Positions 35,846-42,693 of a stretch of 64,000 bases of DNA are shown in pieces (the first letter of the stretch is position 1; every line of letters starts with the position of its first letter). The stretch covers positions 4,186,001 through 4,250,000 of the forward strand of contig NZ_CP014263.1 in assembly GCF_001988955.1 (NCBI RefSeq). The letters are read 5' to 3'. Below the pieces are notes generated by a model. The model saw only the letters and a list, made by a program, of their open reading frames with translations. It had not been told where the DNA came from and ran no database searches. The position numbers and the translations under genes were made by a program. This DNA comes from Spirosoma montaniterrae (GTDB lineage Bacteria; Bacteroidota; Bacteroidia; Cytophagales; Spirosomataceae).

Positions 35846-36511
35846 TCAATATTGCGAACGACCGCCCGACGAGCCACTGCCCGATTCGGCAGAGCCGCCC
35901 GATATGCCGGAGCGTTGCGTGCCAGAGTTCGTGCTGTAGTCGTCGCCTTCAGAGCCGGTGCCGTAGCCTGAGCCATACGAGCCTCCGTCCTGCCTTTGTG
36001 CGCCTTCGGCTCCGGTCATGTCATCCATACCCATTGCCGATGCGTTTCGGGTCGACAGGTCTTCATTAGTAGCCGCTTCAACAGTCGAAACGTTTGTGCT
36101 TCCGGTTGCCGAATTGCCCTCAACGGTGCTGGTCATTGGTGCCTGTTGCTCCTTTGCATCGACCATATTGGCCGAACCGCCTAACTGTTTTGCGAACCCG
36201 TTGAGCGCGTCGGTCAGGGAATTTAGTCGCGTTTTCTCGTCAGTGTCTGCCGAATCTGCCGCCTGACGGGCCTGATCGACAAGCTCTTGCAAAATCTGCT
36301 GGATACGGCCTCCGTCGGGATTGCCGTTTTGCAGTTCGGCTTTCAATTCGTTCAGACCGCTCATTACTGGATTCGACGCCTGATTATCATTGCGCAAAAC
36401 ACTCGTCCAGTTATCGATGAGCGAAATGCCATCTAATGGCGAAACCGCGACCGACTCACCATTAAACGCGTTGATGGTCGTGGTGATGAGGTTGGATGTC
36501 TGCTGATTCAT
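35846..36511 (-). CDS. Helical paralogue B with a Gly/Ser-rich disordered tail
   Basis: 221 residues, about twice its relatives. Residues about 1-112 are the array domain (SPLDGISLIDNWTSVL, LNELKAELQNGNPDGGRI, ILQELVDQARQAA, LNSLTDALNGFAKQL). Residues about 113-221 are low-complexity: first Thr/Asn/Ala-rich, then Gly/Ser/Tyr/Asp-rich (YGSGYGTGSEGDDYSTNSG), with no cysteine. Such a tail is typical of flexible or phase-separating proteins (inference). Its ATG overlaps the paralogue A stop by 4 bases (36508-36511), showing translational coupling. Confidence 0.8.
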   Translation of the reverse strand: MNQQTSNLITTTINAFNGESVAVSPLDGISLIDNWTSVLRNDNQASNPVMSGLNELKAELQNGNPDGGRIQQILQELVDQARQAADSADTDEKTRLNSLTDALNGFAKQLGGSANMVDAKEQQAPMTSTVEGNSATGSTNVSTVEAATNEDLSTRNASAMGMDDMTGAEGAQRQDGGSYGSGYGTGSEGDDYSTNSGTQRSGISGGSAESGSGSSGGRSQY

Positions 36512-36873
36512 TGTGCGAGTTGTCGATGAAGATTTTCGAGAGCTGCTACTACCTGCGAAAGTTCCGTTTGTTCGGCACTGGCTTCTGCTGATTGCATCAC
36601 GCCCTTCGTTTGAGTGATGAGGTCTTCAAGAATTTCGGCGATAACTTCGGCGTTGGGCTGGCCTTCGTTCTGGTCTGGGTCAAGTTCGGCACGAAGTTCT
36701 TCAAGCGTGTCGGCGATTTCGTCAGTGGCGTCGTCCCCAGCTTCATCGAGCCGGTCGAGCCATTTATCGATAATCGACATGCCATCCTGCGGTTCGATTG
36801 TGCTGATGCCACTATCGAAGGCATTGACAGTTTCGTCGATCAGCGAAATCTGGTTTTCATCTTTGTTAATCAT
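36508..36873 (-). CDS. Small helical paralogue A, first gene of a six-gene array
   Basis: 121 residues, the most acidic member (LDEAGDDATDEIADTLEELRAELDPDQNEGQPNAEV is spread over residues about 41-75). Shared pattern: EPQDGMSIIDKWLDRL, LEELRAEL, QPNAEVIAEILEDL, and a C-terminal helix ending ALENLHRQL. No signal peptide. Overlaps paralogue B by 4 bases. It is divergent from arfB: 107 bases separate the starts. No exact TAnnTTTG was found upstream. Function unknown. Confidence 0.8.
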   Translation of the reverse strand: MINKDENQISLIDETVNAFDSGISTIEPQDGMSIIDKWLDRLDEAGDDATDEIADTLEELRAELDPDQNEGQPNAEVIAEILEDLITQTKGVMQSAEASAEQTELSQVVAALENLHRQLAQ

Positions 36874-36980
36874 AACGATTGAAACGAGTTAACTTCGTTT
36901 TCAAAGAACCACTGGTGCGGGGGAATGTTCGCCCGTTGGATTGGTTTTCCTACAAAACCGATTACCTGACTCGATTACGC

Positions 36981-37382
36981 ATGGATGCCACGCGCCTATT
37001 ACCCGACGTTCAGTATCAGTTTGCCCGCAGCGGGGGCGCGGGCGGGCAGAACGTGAATAAAGTAGCCACAAAAGCCGAATTACGGTTCAGCGTCCGCACG
37101 TCAGCTTTATTGACCGACGCTGAACGGGCGATACTGGAAGAAAAATTAGCCAACAAGCTGACTACCGAGGGGGAAATAGTGCTGACGCACCAAACCGAAC
37201 GGACGCAGTTAGCCAATAAAGAGAAGGTAACGAAGAAGTTTTACCGGCTCATCGAAAAGGCGTTTGAGGTGCCAAAACCACGCCGGAAAACGAAGCCATC
37301 CAAAGCCGCCGTAGCGGAGCGCATCGCCGAAAAGAAGCGAAAAGCTGATGTGAAAGAAGGCCGGAAACGCGTTGATTACTGA
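36981..37382 (+). CDS. arfB: Alternative ribosome-rescue factor / peptidyl-tRNA hydrolase ArfB
   Basis: Small class-I release-factor-like protein that frees peptidyl-tRNA from stalled ribosomes, 133 residues, as expected for ArfB (YaeJ). The catalytic GGQ is residues 21-23 in RSGGAGGQNVNKVATKAEL. The basic C-terminal tail (KPRRKTKPSKAAVAERIAEKK, about 100-120) is the part that enters the empty mRNA channel. ATG at 36981 (MDATRLLPDVQ) gives the normal GGQ distance; ATG 36879 would add 34 unrelated residues. A long inverted repeat follows directly. Confidence 0.92.
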   Translation: MDATRLLPDVQYQFARSGGAGGQNVNKVATKAELRFSVRTSALLTDAERAILEEKLANKLTTEGEIVLTHQTERTQLANKEKVTKKFYRLIEKAFEVPKPRRKTKPSKAAVAERIAEKKRKADVKEGRKRVDY

Positions 37383-37384
37383 GA

Positions 37385-37483
37385 TTTTTTAAACGCAGAG
37401 GGCGCGGAGAGTTCCGCAGAGAAGGCAGAGAAAATAACTCTGTCTACTCTGCGGAACTCTCCGCGCCCTCTGCGTTTAAAAAA
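37385..37483. repeat. Long inverted repeat between convergent arfB and DUF1080 genes (copy 1 of 2)
   Basis: Perfect 36-bp arms (37385-37420 and 37448-37483) with a 27-base spacer that contains its own CAGAG/CTCTG pair. The outer TTTTTTAAA/TTTAAAAAA gives T runs on both strands, suiting a bidirectional terminator. Same family as 38232-38324. Confidence 0.94.
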
Positions 37484-37484
37484 A

Positions 37485-38195
37485 CTATAATTCTCTAATT
37501 TTCACGTTCCGATACCAGACGCGCTCTTTGGGGCTGTGGTTTTGCAGTGCAATTTTTCCTTTAGCGTGGGGCGTGGCGTAGGGCCACTTGGCAAATTTGC
37601 TTTTGGCAACCCGCTCTTTCCAATCGGGTGAGCCGTAATCGTATTCTACCACTTTCTCACCATTCAGGTAATGCTCGACGTGGTTATTGCTGACCACGAT
37701 ACGGCCCTTGTTCCACTCACCGGCGGGTTTTGTCAGGTCTTTGTTCGAGGGCGGCACCACGTCGTAGGCCGCGCCGGTCAGTTGCTTATCGTCTAATTTT
37801 ATGAGTTTACCGTCCTTGTCTTTCCATTCGTACCCACGGTCGTCAATGACCTGGTATTCGGGTCCAGACATGTAGGTGGTAGCGATGTCGGGGCTATCGG
37901 TCACTTTGTAAATGACGCCACTGTTAGAACCTTTCGGAATTTTGAACTCAAATTCCAGTTCAAAATTTTCGTACTCGTTATCCGTCACGAGGTCGCCCCC
38001 GGTGCCATCGGGAGTCATGGCCCCGTCTTCAACGTACCAGCCAACAACGCCGGTTTTGTGGTAACTGTGCCAACCTTTAATCGTTTTTCCGTCGAACAGC
38101 GACGTCCATTCACCGGGTTTTTCTGACGGCACAGTAAAGCCCAGCAATGCGAACAGACTGTACATAGACAGTTCAAAGATAAGTATCTTTTTCAT
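37485..38195 (-). CDS. Secreted DUF1080 (3-keto-disaccharide hydrolase-like) protein
   Basis: 236 residues: N-terminal hydrophobic leader (MKKILIFELSMYSLFALLGF), then a concanavalin-like jelly-roll of the DUF1080 family. Typical motifs: WTSLFDGKTIKGWHSY (about 31), NFELEFEFKIPKGSNSGV (about 80), PEYQVIDD (about 113) and the final IALQNHSPKERVWYRNVKI. The family includes 3-keto-glycoside hydrolases; activity here is inferred. The gene lies between two copies of one inverted-repeat family (37385-37483 and 38232-38324). Confidence 0.9.
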   Translation of the reverse strand: MKKILIFELSMYSLFALLGFTVPSEKPGEWTSLFDGKTIKGWHSYHKTGVVGWYVEDGAMTPDGTGGDLVTDNEYENFELEFEFKIPKGSNSGVIYKVTDSPDIATTYMSGPEYQVIDDRGYEWKDKDGKLIKLDDKQLTGAAYDVVPPSNKDLTKPAGEWNKGRIVVSNNHVEHYLNGEKVVEYDYGSPDWKERVAKSKFAKWPYATPHAKGKIALQNHSPKERVWYRNVKIREL

Positions 38196-38231
38196 ATAAG
38201 GTTATTGGTTTTGGGGTAAAGTTAGCAATTC

Positions 38232-38324
38232 TTTAAACGCAGAGGGCGCGGAGGGTTCCGCAGAGAACGCAGAGAAAATAACTCTGTTTACTCAGCGGAA
38301 CCCTCTGCGCCCTCTGCGTTTAAA
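38232..38324. repeat. Long inverted repeat upstream of the DUF1080 gene (copy 2 of 2)
   Basis: 34-bp arms (38232-38265 and 38291-38324) with two mismatches and a 25-base spacer. Sequence closely matches 37385-37483 (TTTAAACGCAGAGGGCGC, then TTCCGCAGAG). It ends 4 bases before the stop of the next minus-strand gene. Confidence 0.93.
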
Positions 38325-38328
38325 ACAC

Positions 38329-39330
38329 CTAACTTGCCATGTCGCGGGCGGCCTGGGGGTCGTTGTATTTGCGGTCGAGACCGTCGGTCGATTTCTGGTC
38401 GGAACGGTCGGTGCCAGCCACCATATCCTGCGCGGTAATGCTGCTTTCGTCCATCAGTTCGCGGGGCAGTGCTTCGGCCTGCCGGGCTTCTTCGGGACGT
38501 TCGCCGGGCTGGTATTCGTCGGCATCGCGGGCGTTTACGTCGTAGGGTCGGGCCGAGTCGCCCGTGTCGGGAGCTTCAGTCATGCCTTCGTCAGGACCGG
38601 TGCCCATTCCTTCATACTGATTGCCTGGCACAGCTTCACCCGGTGTGGGTTCGCCGGGCGAATCCACGCCGGGTTCTACCTCACTATTTGCCGGAAAAGC
38701 AGCGGTGTAGGTAATAAAACCCGCGTTGATTTCGTGTGACCGGTCGGGCTGGCTGGGTTCTTCGATTTCCGGCTTATCGGGCGAAGGTTGCCCCGGCAAA
38801 TCAGGAATTTCAGGACCGGGCGTTGGGTTGTAGGGGGGTGTTTCGGGAATGCCCGGCACGGGTTCCATCGGGTTTGGCGTACCAGGCGTTGGTGGAATCA
38901 TATCGTTGCTGAACGTATGCGTCGGGGTCGCGTTCTTATCAGCTTCGGTCCGGTCGGTATCTTCCGAAGGCAGCCCCGTATTTACGGTTGAACCCGCATC
39001 AGGATTGCCCGTTATTTCGGCAACGGCAATAGGGTCGTTTGGCATCACGCTGGGGTCGAACTCATTGCCCGCCCGCAGAGCCGCTTCAGAGTTCTCGTAC
39101 TTCTTCTCAGTATCGCCGGTCAGCGCGCGTTCTTCGTCGGAGCCGAGCCGGATGCGCGGCATATCGTCGGAAACGTCATCGTCGGTATTGCCCATCGGCG
39201 TCAGCTTACCGTCGACTAATTTCACCATATTCGTTTCAGCCTGACTCGTACTGAACATGGTTTCGGCATGTTCGCTGGATACGATGTCGGCCTGTTGTGC
39301 GCCATCGCTGAGGTTTGCATTATTTTCCAT
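38329..39330 (-). CDS. Acidic, Pro/Gly/Asp-rich disordered protein
   Basis: 333 residues, no signal peptide, no cysteine and no hydrophobic core. Composition is dominated by Pro, Gly, Asp, Glu, Ala and Thr; the middle (about 125-180) is a run of proline motifs such as PPTPGTPNPMEPVPGIPE. The C-terminus (GLDRKYNDPQAARDMAS) and PGERPEEARQAEALPRELMDES resemble hydrophilic stress-protein tails. Probably intrinsically disordered; function unknown. It is read in the same direction as, and sits between, the FAD dehydrogenase and DUF1080 genes, each separated by an inverted repeat. Confidence 0.75.
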   Translation of the reverse strand: MENNANLSDGAQQADIVSSEHAETMFSTSQAETNMVKLVDGKLTPMGNTDDDVSDDMPRIRLGSDEERALTGDTEKKYENSEAALRAGNEFDPSVMPNDPIAVAEITGNPDAGSTVNTGLPSEDTDRTEADKNATPTHTFSNDMIPPTPGTPNPMEPVPGIPETPPYNPTPGPEIPDLPGQPSPDKPEIEEPSQPDRSHEINAGFITYTAAFPANSEVEPGVDSPGEPTPGEAVPGNQYEGMGTGPDEGMTEAPDTGDSARPYDVNARDADEYQPGERPEEARQAEALPRELMDESSITAQDMVAGTDRSDQKSTDGLDRKYNDPQAARDMAS

Positions 39331-39383
39331 AGTCGTTGGGTTTTGTAGTGCTTATGGAAAACCAGCCGGAGCCGAAAAGGTTT

Positions 39384-39446
39384 GTAATGCGGCTGGAAAG
39401 CCGCCTTGCATTTCACCGTAACAAGGCGGCTTTCCAGCCGCGTTAC
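39384..39446. repeat. Inverted repeat at the 3' end of the FAD/Fe-S dehydrogenase gene
   Basis: 25-bp arms (39384-39408 and 39422-39446), one G-T mismatch, 13-base loop. The right arm supplies the dehydrogenase stop codon. Its last 20 bases recur at 58965-58984, again forming a stop codon. Confidence 0.9.
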
Positions 39447-42400
39447 ACGAGGGCATCGAACAGAATTTCGGCGGGGTGCCGGGCATGTCGGCCTGTACCG
39501 TCTTTAATCTGGTGTCGGCAGGAAGTACCAGGGGCCGCAATCAATACGGACGCATCGAATGCCCGCACGGCAGGAAACAACACCAATTCGCCAATCTGCA
39601 TCGACAGGTCGTAATGCTCGGTTTCATAACCAAACGACCCGGCCATACCACAGCATCCCGACGGAATTACATCAACCGTGTAGTTCCGGGGCAACGACAG
39701 AATCCGCTTGACCGGCTCCATTGTAGACAGGGCTTTCTGATGGCAGTGACCGTGAACGCTCACCTGCCGGGCATCGGTCGTAAACGAACTGGCAGCAACG
39801 CGACCTGCTTCAGCTTCACGAGCGAGCCATTCTTCAAACAGAAACGTATGTTGAGCAATGCGCTGAGCATCAGCTTTCAGGTCGGCGGGAACGAGGTCGG
39901 GATATTCGTCGCGGAAGGTCAGAATAGCCGACGGTTCCAGCCCGACCAACGGCGTTTCGTCGGTAACGAGGTCGCGAAACAGCGTCACGTTGCGAATAGC
40001 GATGGCACGGGCATCCTCAACCAGCCCCTTCGACAGATACGTGCGACCACTCTCGGCATGGTCGGGCAGTTGCACCGAATACCCCAGCCGACGAAGCAGT
40101 TGTATTGCCTTCTGCCCAACGCTCACGTCGTTATAGTTGGTAAACTCATCGAGGAAGAGATACACCCCACCCCAACCCCTCCCCGTTAGGGAGGGACTTA
40201 GCCCAGATGCTTCCAGCGGAAGCCCCTCCCTAATGGGGAGGGGTTGGGGTGGGGTGTTCCTAAACCACTTTCTCACCGTCGTTTTTCCCAGTTCGGGCAT
40301 GGTGCGGTCGGGGTGGAAGCCAACGATTTGGTTCGCGATTCGGCGGAGGGCGGGCGTGTCATAAATGGCATTGTAGGCCCAGGGTGCTATGCTGGCGAGC
40401 CGCATTAGCTTCGTGAAATTACCAACCAGCCGCGCCCGGAGCGGAATACCGTTTTCGCGATAATACTGCTGCGTAAACTCGGCTTTCATGCGCGTCATGT
40501 CTACGCTGCTGGGGCACTCTGATTTGCAGGCTTTGCACGACAAACACAGATCAAGTACGTCTTTTACGGCAGCAAAATCATGGTCGGTTGGCTGTTGGGT
40601 ATTCGAGTAAAAATGCCGGAGCATATTGGCCCGCGCTCGTGTGGTGTCGCGTTCGCGCCGGGTAGCCATAAAGCTGGGACACATCGTTCCGCCCGACAGG
40701 TGGGTTTTGCGGCAATCACCCGAACCGGAGCATTTCTCAGCCAGTTCAAGCAAGCCGCCATCTTTCGAAAAGTCGAAGAGTGTTTTCGGTTGCGGCATCA
40801 CAACGTCGGCCTCCGAGCGCAGGTGCTCGTTCATGGCCGGTGGGTCGATCACCTTGCCGGGGTTGAAAAGATTGTGCGGGTCCCAGAGATATTTTACGTC
40901 TTTGCACAACTGGTAATTTTCTGGTCCGAGCATGTAGGCGATAAACTCGCCCCGCAGCCGCCCGTCGCCGTGTTCGCCCGATAGCGAACCGCCGTATTTT
41001 TTCACCAGTTCGGCAGTATCCTGCAACAAGGCCCGGAATTTGGCCCGCCCCTCGCCCGATTTCAGGTTGATGAGCGGCAGTGCGTGAATTTCGCCCGCAC
41101 CCGCGTGGGCCGAATATTCGAGTTTCAAGCCGTGCCGCTCCCAGGCCATCTTATCCAACTCATCGATGTAATCGGGCAGGTCGCGCACATCAACCGCCGT
41201 ATCTTCGATTACATTGGCAGGTTTGTCGTCGCCGGGAATATTGTACATGATGCTCAACCCGGCCTTACGGAGTGCCCACGGCTTTTTGGTATCGTCGCCA
41301 AACAAAACCGGGTACGCATAGCCCAGCCCCTTCGCCCGCAACGCCGACACGAACTTCTCGGCCCGCTGTCCTACGCCCGTCAGCGTATCATCGAAAAACT
41401 CGACCATCAGAATCGCCTTCGGATCGCCCTGTACGAAACTGCGGTTTTTGGTTTGCTCGATATTAGTTTTGGTCAGCTCAAGAATATAATCATCGACCAA
41501 TTCAGAGGCCGAACAGCCGTGTTCGAGGGCTACTAAATTGGCTTCGAGTGAGTGTCGGATAGTCTCAAAATGTCCGCAAACCAACGCTACCTCCTTCGGC
41601 GGCAAGGGCAGCAGATTTAGTTTGGCTTCGGTGATAAAGCAAAGCGTTCCCTCCGAACCGGCGATGAGCGGGGCGAAGTTGAACCCCACCCCCGTCCCCT
41701 CCCCGTTAGGGAGGGGTGAAGCCTGTGAGGCTTCGCGTTCCTCACCCCTCCCTAACGGGGAGGGGACGGGGGTGGGGTTCACAAGCGCATCGAGTGCGTA
41801 GCCTGTATTTCGGCGCGTAACGGTCGGTTTGGGATAGCCGCTGATGATTTGCTGCCGGATTTTTTCGTCGGAAAGCCAGTCGCGAAACTGAGTGTAAAGC
41901 CGCTGTTCGAGCGGGCTGGCAACGTTTTCGCCCCGGCATTTGGCGTCGAATGCCTCGCGGCTGAGCGACCCGAACGTAACCTCGGCCCCGTCGCTCAAAA
42001 CGGCCCGAACTTCGAGCAGATGATCGCGGGTGGTGCCCCAGCAAATGGAATGCAGTCCGCAGGAGTTGTTACCAATCATGCCACCAATCATGGCCCGGCT
42101 GGCGGTGCTGGTTTCGGGGCCGAACAGCAGTCCATAAGGCTTCAGGATGGCGTTCAGGTCGTCGCGAATAACGCCCGGCTGAACGCGTACCCAACGCTCG
42201 GCGGCATTGATTTCCAGTATCTGCCCAAAGTATTTAGAGATATCGACTACAATACCGCTGCCCACTACCTGCCCGGCCAACGAGGTGCCTGCCGCACGCG
42301 GAATCAGGCCAACCGGCGTTCCGGCAACACGATTAGCCTGCGCGAACCGCACGAGCCGCTTGATGTCGGCCACGGTTTTAGGCAATGCCACCGCTACGGG

Positions 42401-42538
42401 CATTTCCTGATATACCGACGCGTCGGTAGCGTACAACAGTCGCTGGGCCGTGTGCTGGGGCGACTCATCGAAATACAGATCGCCCTCGAAATTAGGCAAC
42501 AGGCTGGTAAAATTAGGTTTATCGGGCAGGCGAAACAC
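39443..42538 (-). CDS. FAD-linked oxidase and Fe-S fusion dehydrogenase (D-lactate/glycolate oxidase type), two palindromic inserts
   Basis: 1031-residue fusion of a FAD-binding oxidase (GlcD/Dld-like) and a GlcF-like iron-sulfur reductase, acting on a D-2-hydroxyacid and passing electrons to the respiratory chain (family knowledge). FAD_binding_4 lies at about 45-190 (TPVGLIPRAAGTSLAGQVVG), the oxidase C-terminal domain at about 290-550, Fe-S ligands in CSGSGDC (about 600) and CLSCKACKSECP (about 660), and a CCG domain with SGCCGMAGSFGYE (about 955). Two Pro/Gly-rich segments, about 254-287 and 761-793, are encoded by inverted repeats and fall at domain borders. The reading frame is otherwise intact. 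Confidence 0.9.
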   Translation of the reverse strand: MFRLPDKPNFTSLLPNFEGDLYFDESPQHTAQRLLYATDASVYQEMPVAVALPKTVADIKRLVRFAQANRVAGTPVGLIPRAAGTSLAGQVVGSGIVVDISKYFGQILEINAAERWVRVQPGVIRDDLNAILKPYGLLFGPETSTASRAMIGGMIGNNSCGLHSICWGTTRDHLLEVRAVLSDGAEVTFGSLSREAFDAKCRGENVASPLEQRLYTQFRDWLSDEKIRQQIISGYPKPTVTRRNTGYALDALVNPTPVPSPLGRGEEREASQASPLPNGEGTGVGFNFAPLIAGSEGTLCFITEAKLNLLPLPPKEVALVCGHFETIRHSLEANLVALEHGCSASELVDDYILELTKTNIEQTKNRSFVQGDPKAILMVEFFDDTLTGVGQRAEKFVSALRAKGLGYAYPVLFGDDTKKPWALRKAGLSIMYNIPGDDKPANVIEDTAVDVRDLPDYIDELDKMAWERHGLKLEYSAHAGAGEIHALPLINLKSGEGRAKFRALLQDTAELVKKYGGSLSGEHGDGRLRGEFIAYMLGPENYQLCKDVKYLWDPHNLFNPGKVIDPPAMNEHLRSEADVVMPQPKTLFDFSKDGGLLELAEKCSGSGDCRKTHLSGGTMCPSFMATRRERDTTRARANMLRHFYSNTQQPTDHDFAAVKDVLDLCLSCKACKSECPSSVDMTRMKAEFTQQYYRENGIPLRARLVGNFTKLMRLASIAPWAYNAIYDTPALRRIANQIVGFHPDRTMPELGKTTVRKWFRNTPPQPLPIREGLPLEASGLSPSLTGRGWGGVYLFLDEFTNYNDVSVGQKAIQLLRRLGYSVQLPDHAESGRTYLSKGLVEDARAIAIRNVTLFRDLVTDETPLVGLEPSAILTFRDEYPDLVPADLKADAQRIAQHTFLFEEWLAREAEAGRVAASSFTTDARQVSVHGHCHQKALSTMEPVKRILSLPRNYTVDVIPSGCCGMAGSFGYETEHYDLSMQIGELVLFPAVRAFDASVLIAAPGTSCRHQIKDGTGRHARHPAEILFDALV
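40162..40257. repeat. Long inverted repeat inside the dehydrogenase gene (second insert)
   Basis: 34-bp arms (40162-40195 and 40224-40257) with a single G-T pair and a 28-base loop holding GCTTCC/GGAAGC. 96 bp equals 32 codons. Shares CCCCTCCCCGTTAGGGAGGG with 41681-41780. Confidence 0.94.
41681..41780. repeat. Perfect long inverted repeat inside the dehydrogenase gene (first insert)
   Basis: 39-bp arms (41681-41719 and 41742-41780) are exact reverse complements; loop 22 bases, with GCCT/AGGC inside. The element is translated in frame as a linker between the FAD-binding domain and the oxidase C-terminal domain. Confidence 0.95.
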
Positions 42539-42555
42539 GGCTCTACAGGTTTTTA

Positions 42556-42656
42556 GGATGGAACACGGATAATACGGATGTTACGGATTTACACAGATTT
42601 TTGATTTTAATCTTTCCGTGTAAATCCGTAACATCCGTATTATCCGTGTTCCATCC
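42556..42656. repeat. Long inverted repeat between the dehydrogenase and DUF4097 genes
   Basis: Perfect 39-bp arms (42556-42594 and 42618-42656) around a 23-base loop. The arm is a tandem of ACGGAT units (CACGGAT, TACGGAT, TTACGGAT). It lies 17 bases upstream of the dehydrogenase start and 37 bases downstream of the DUF4097 stop. Confidence 0.94.
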
Positions 42657-42693
42657 CAAAGGTACGAAGAAAGGCGTTTAGCCCGACCTGCCG

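Noticed and set aside
36879..36980. Upstream ATG giving ArfB 34 extra residues
   Set aside because: The extension has no family similarity and moves GGQ away from its usual position.
39476..40189. Long plus-strand frames across the dehydrogenase gene (also 41849-42556)
   Set aside because: Both are antisense to clear FAD and Fe-S domains and have no family signature.
13971..42656. Series of hairpin repeats considered as CRISPR repeats or attC sites
   Set aside because: They differ in sequence, are kilobases apart, and no integrase or cas gene is in the window.
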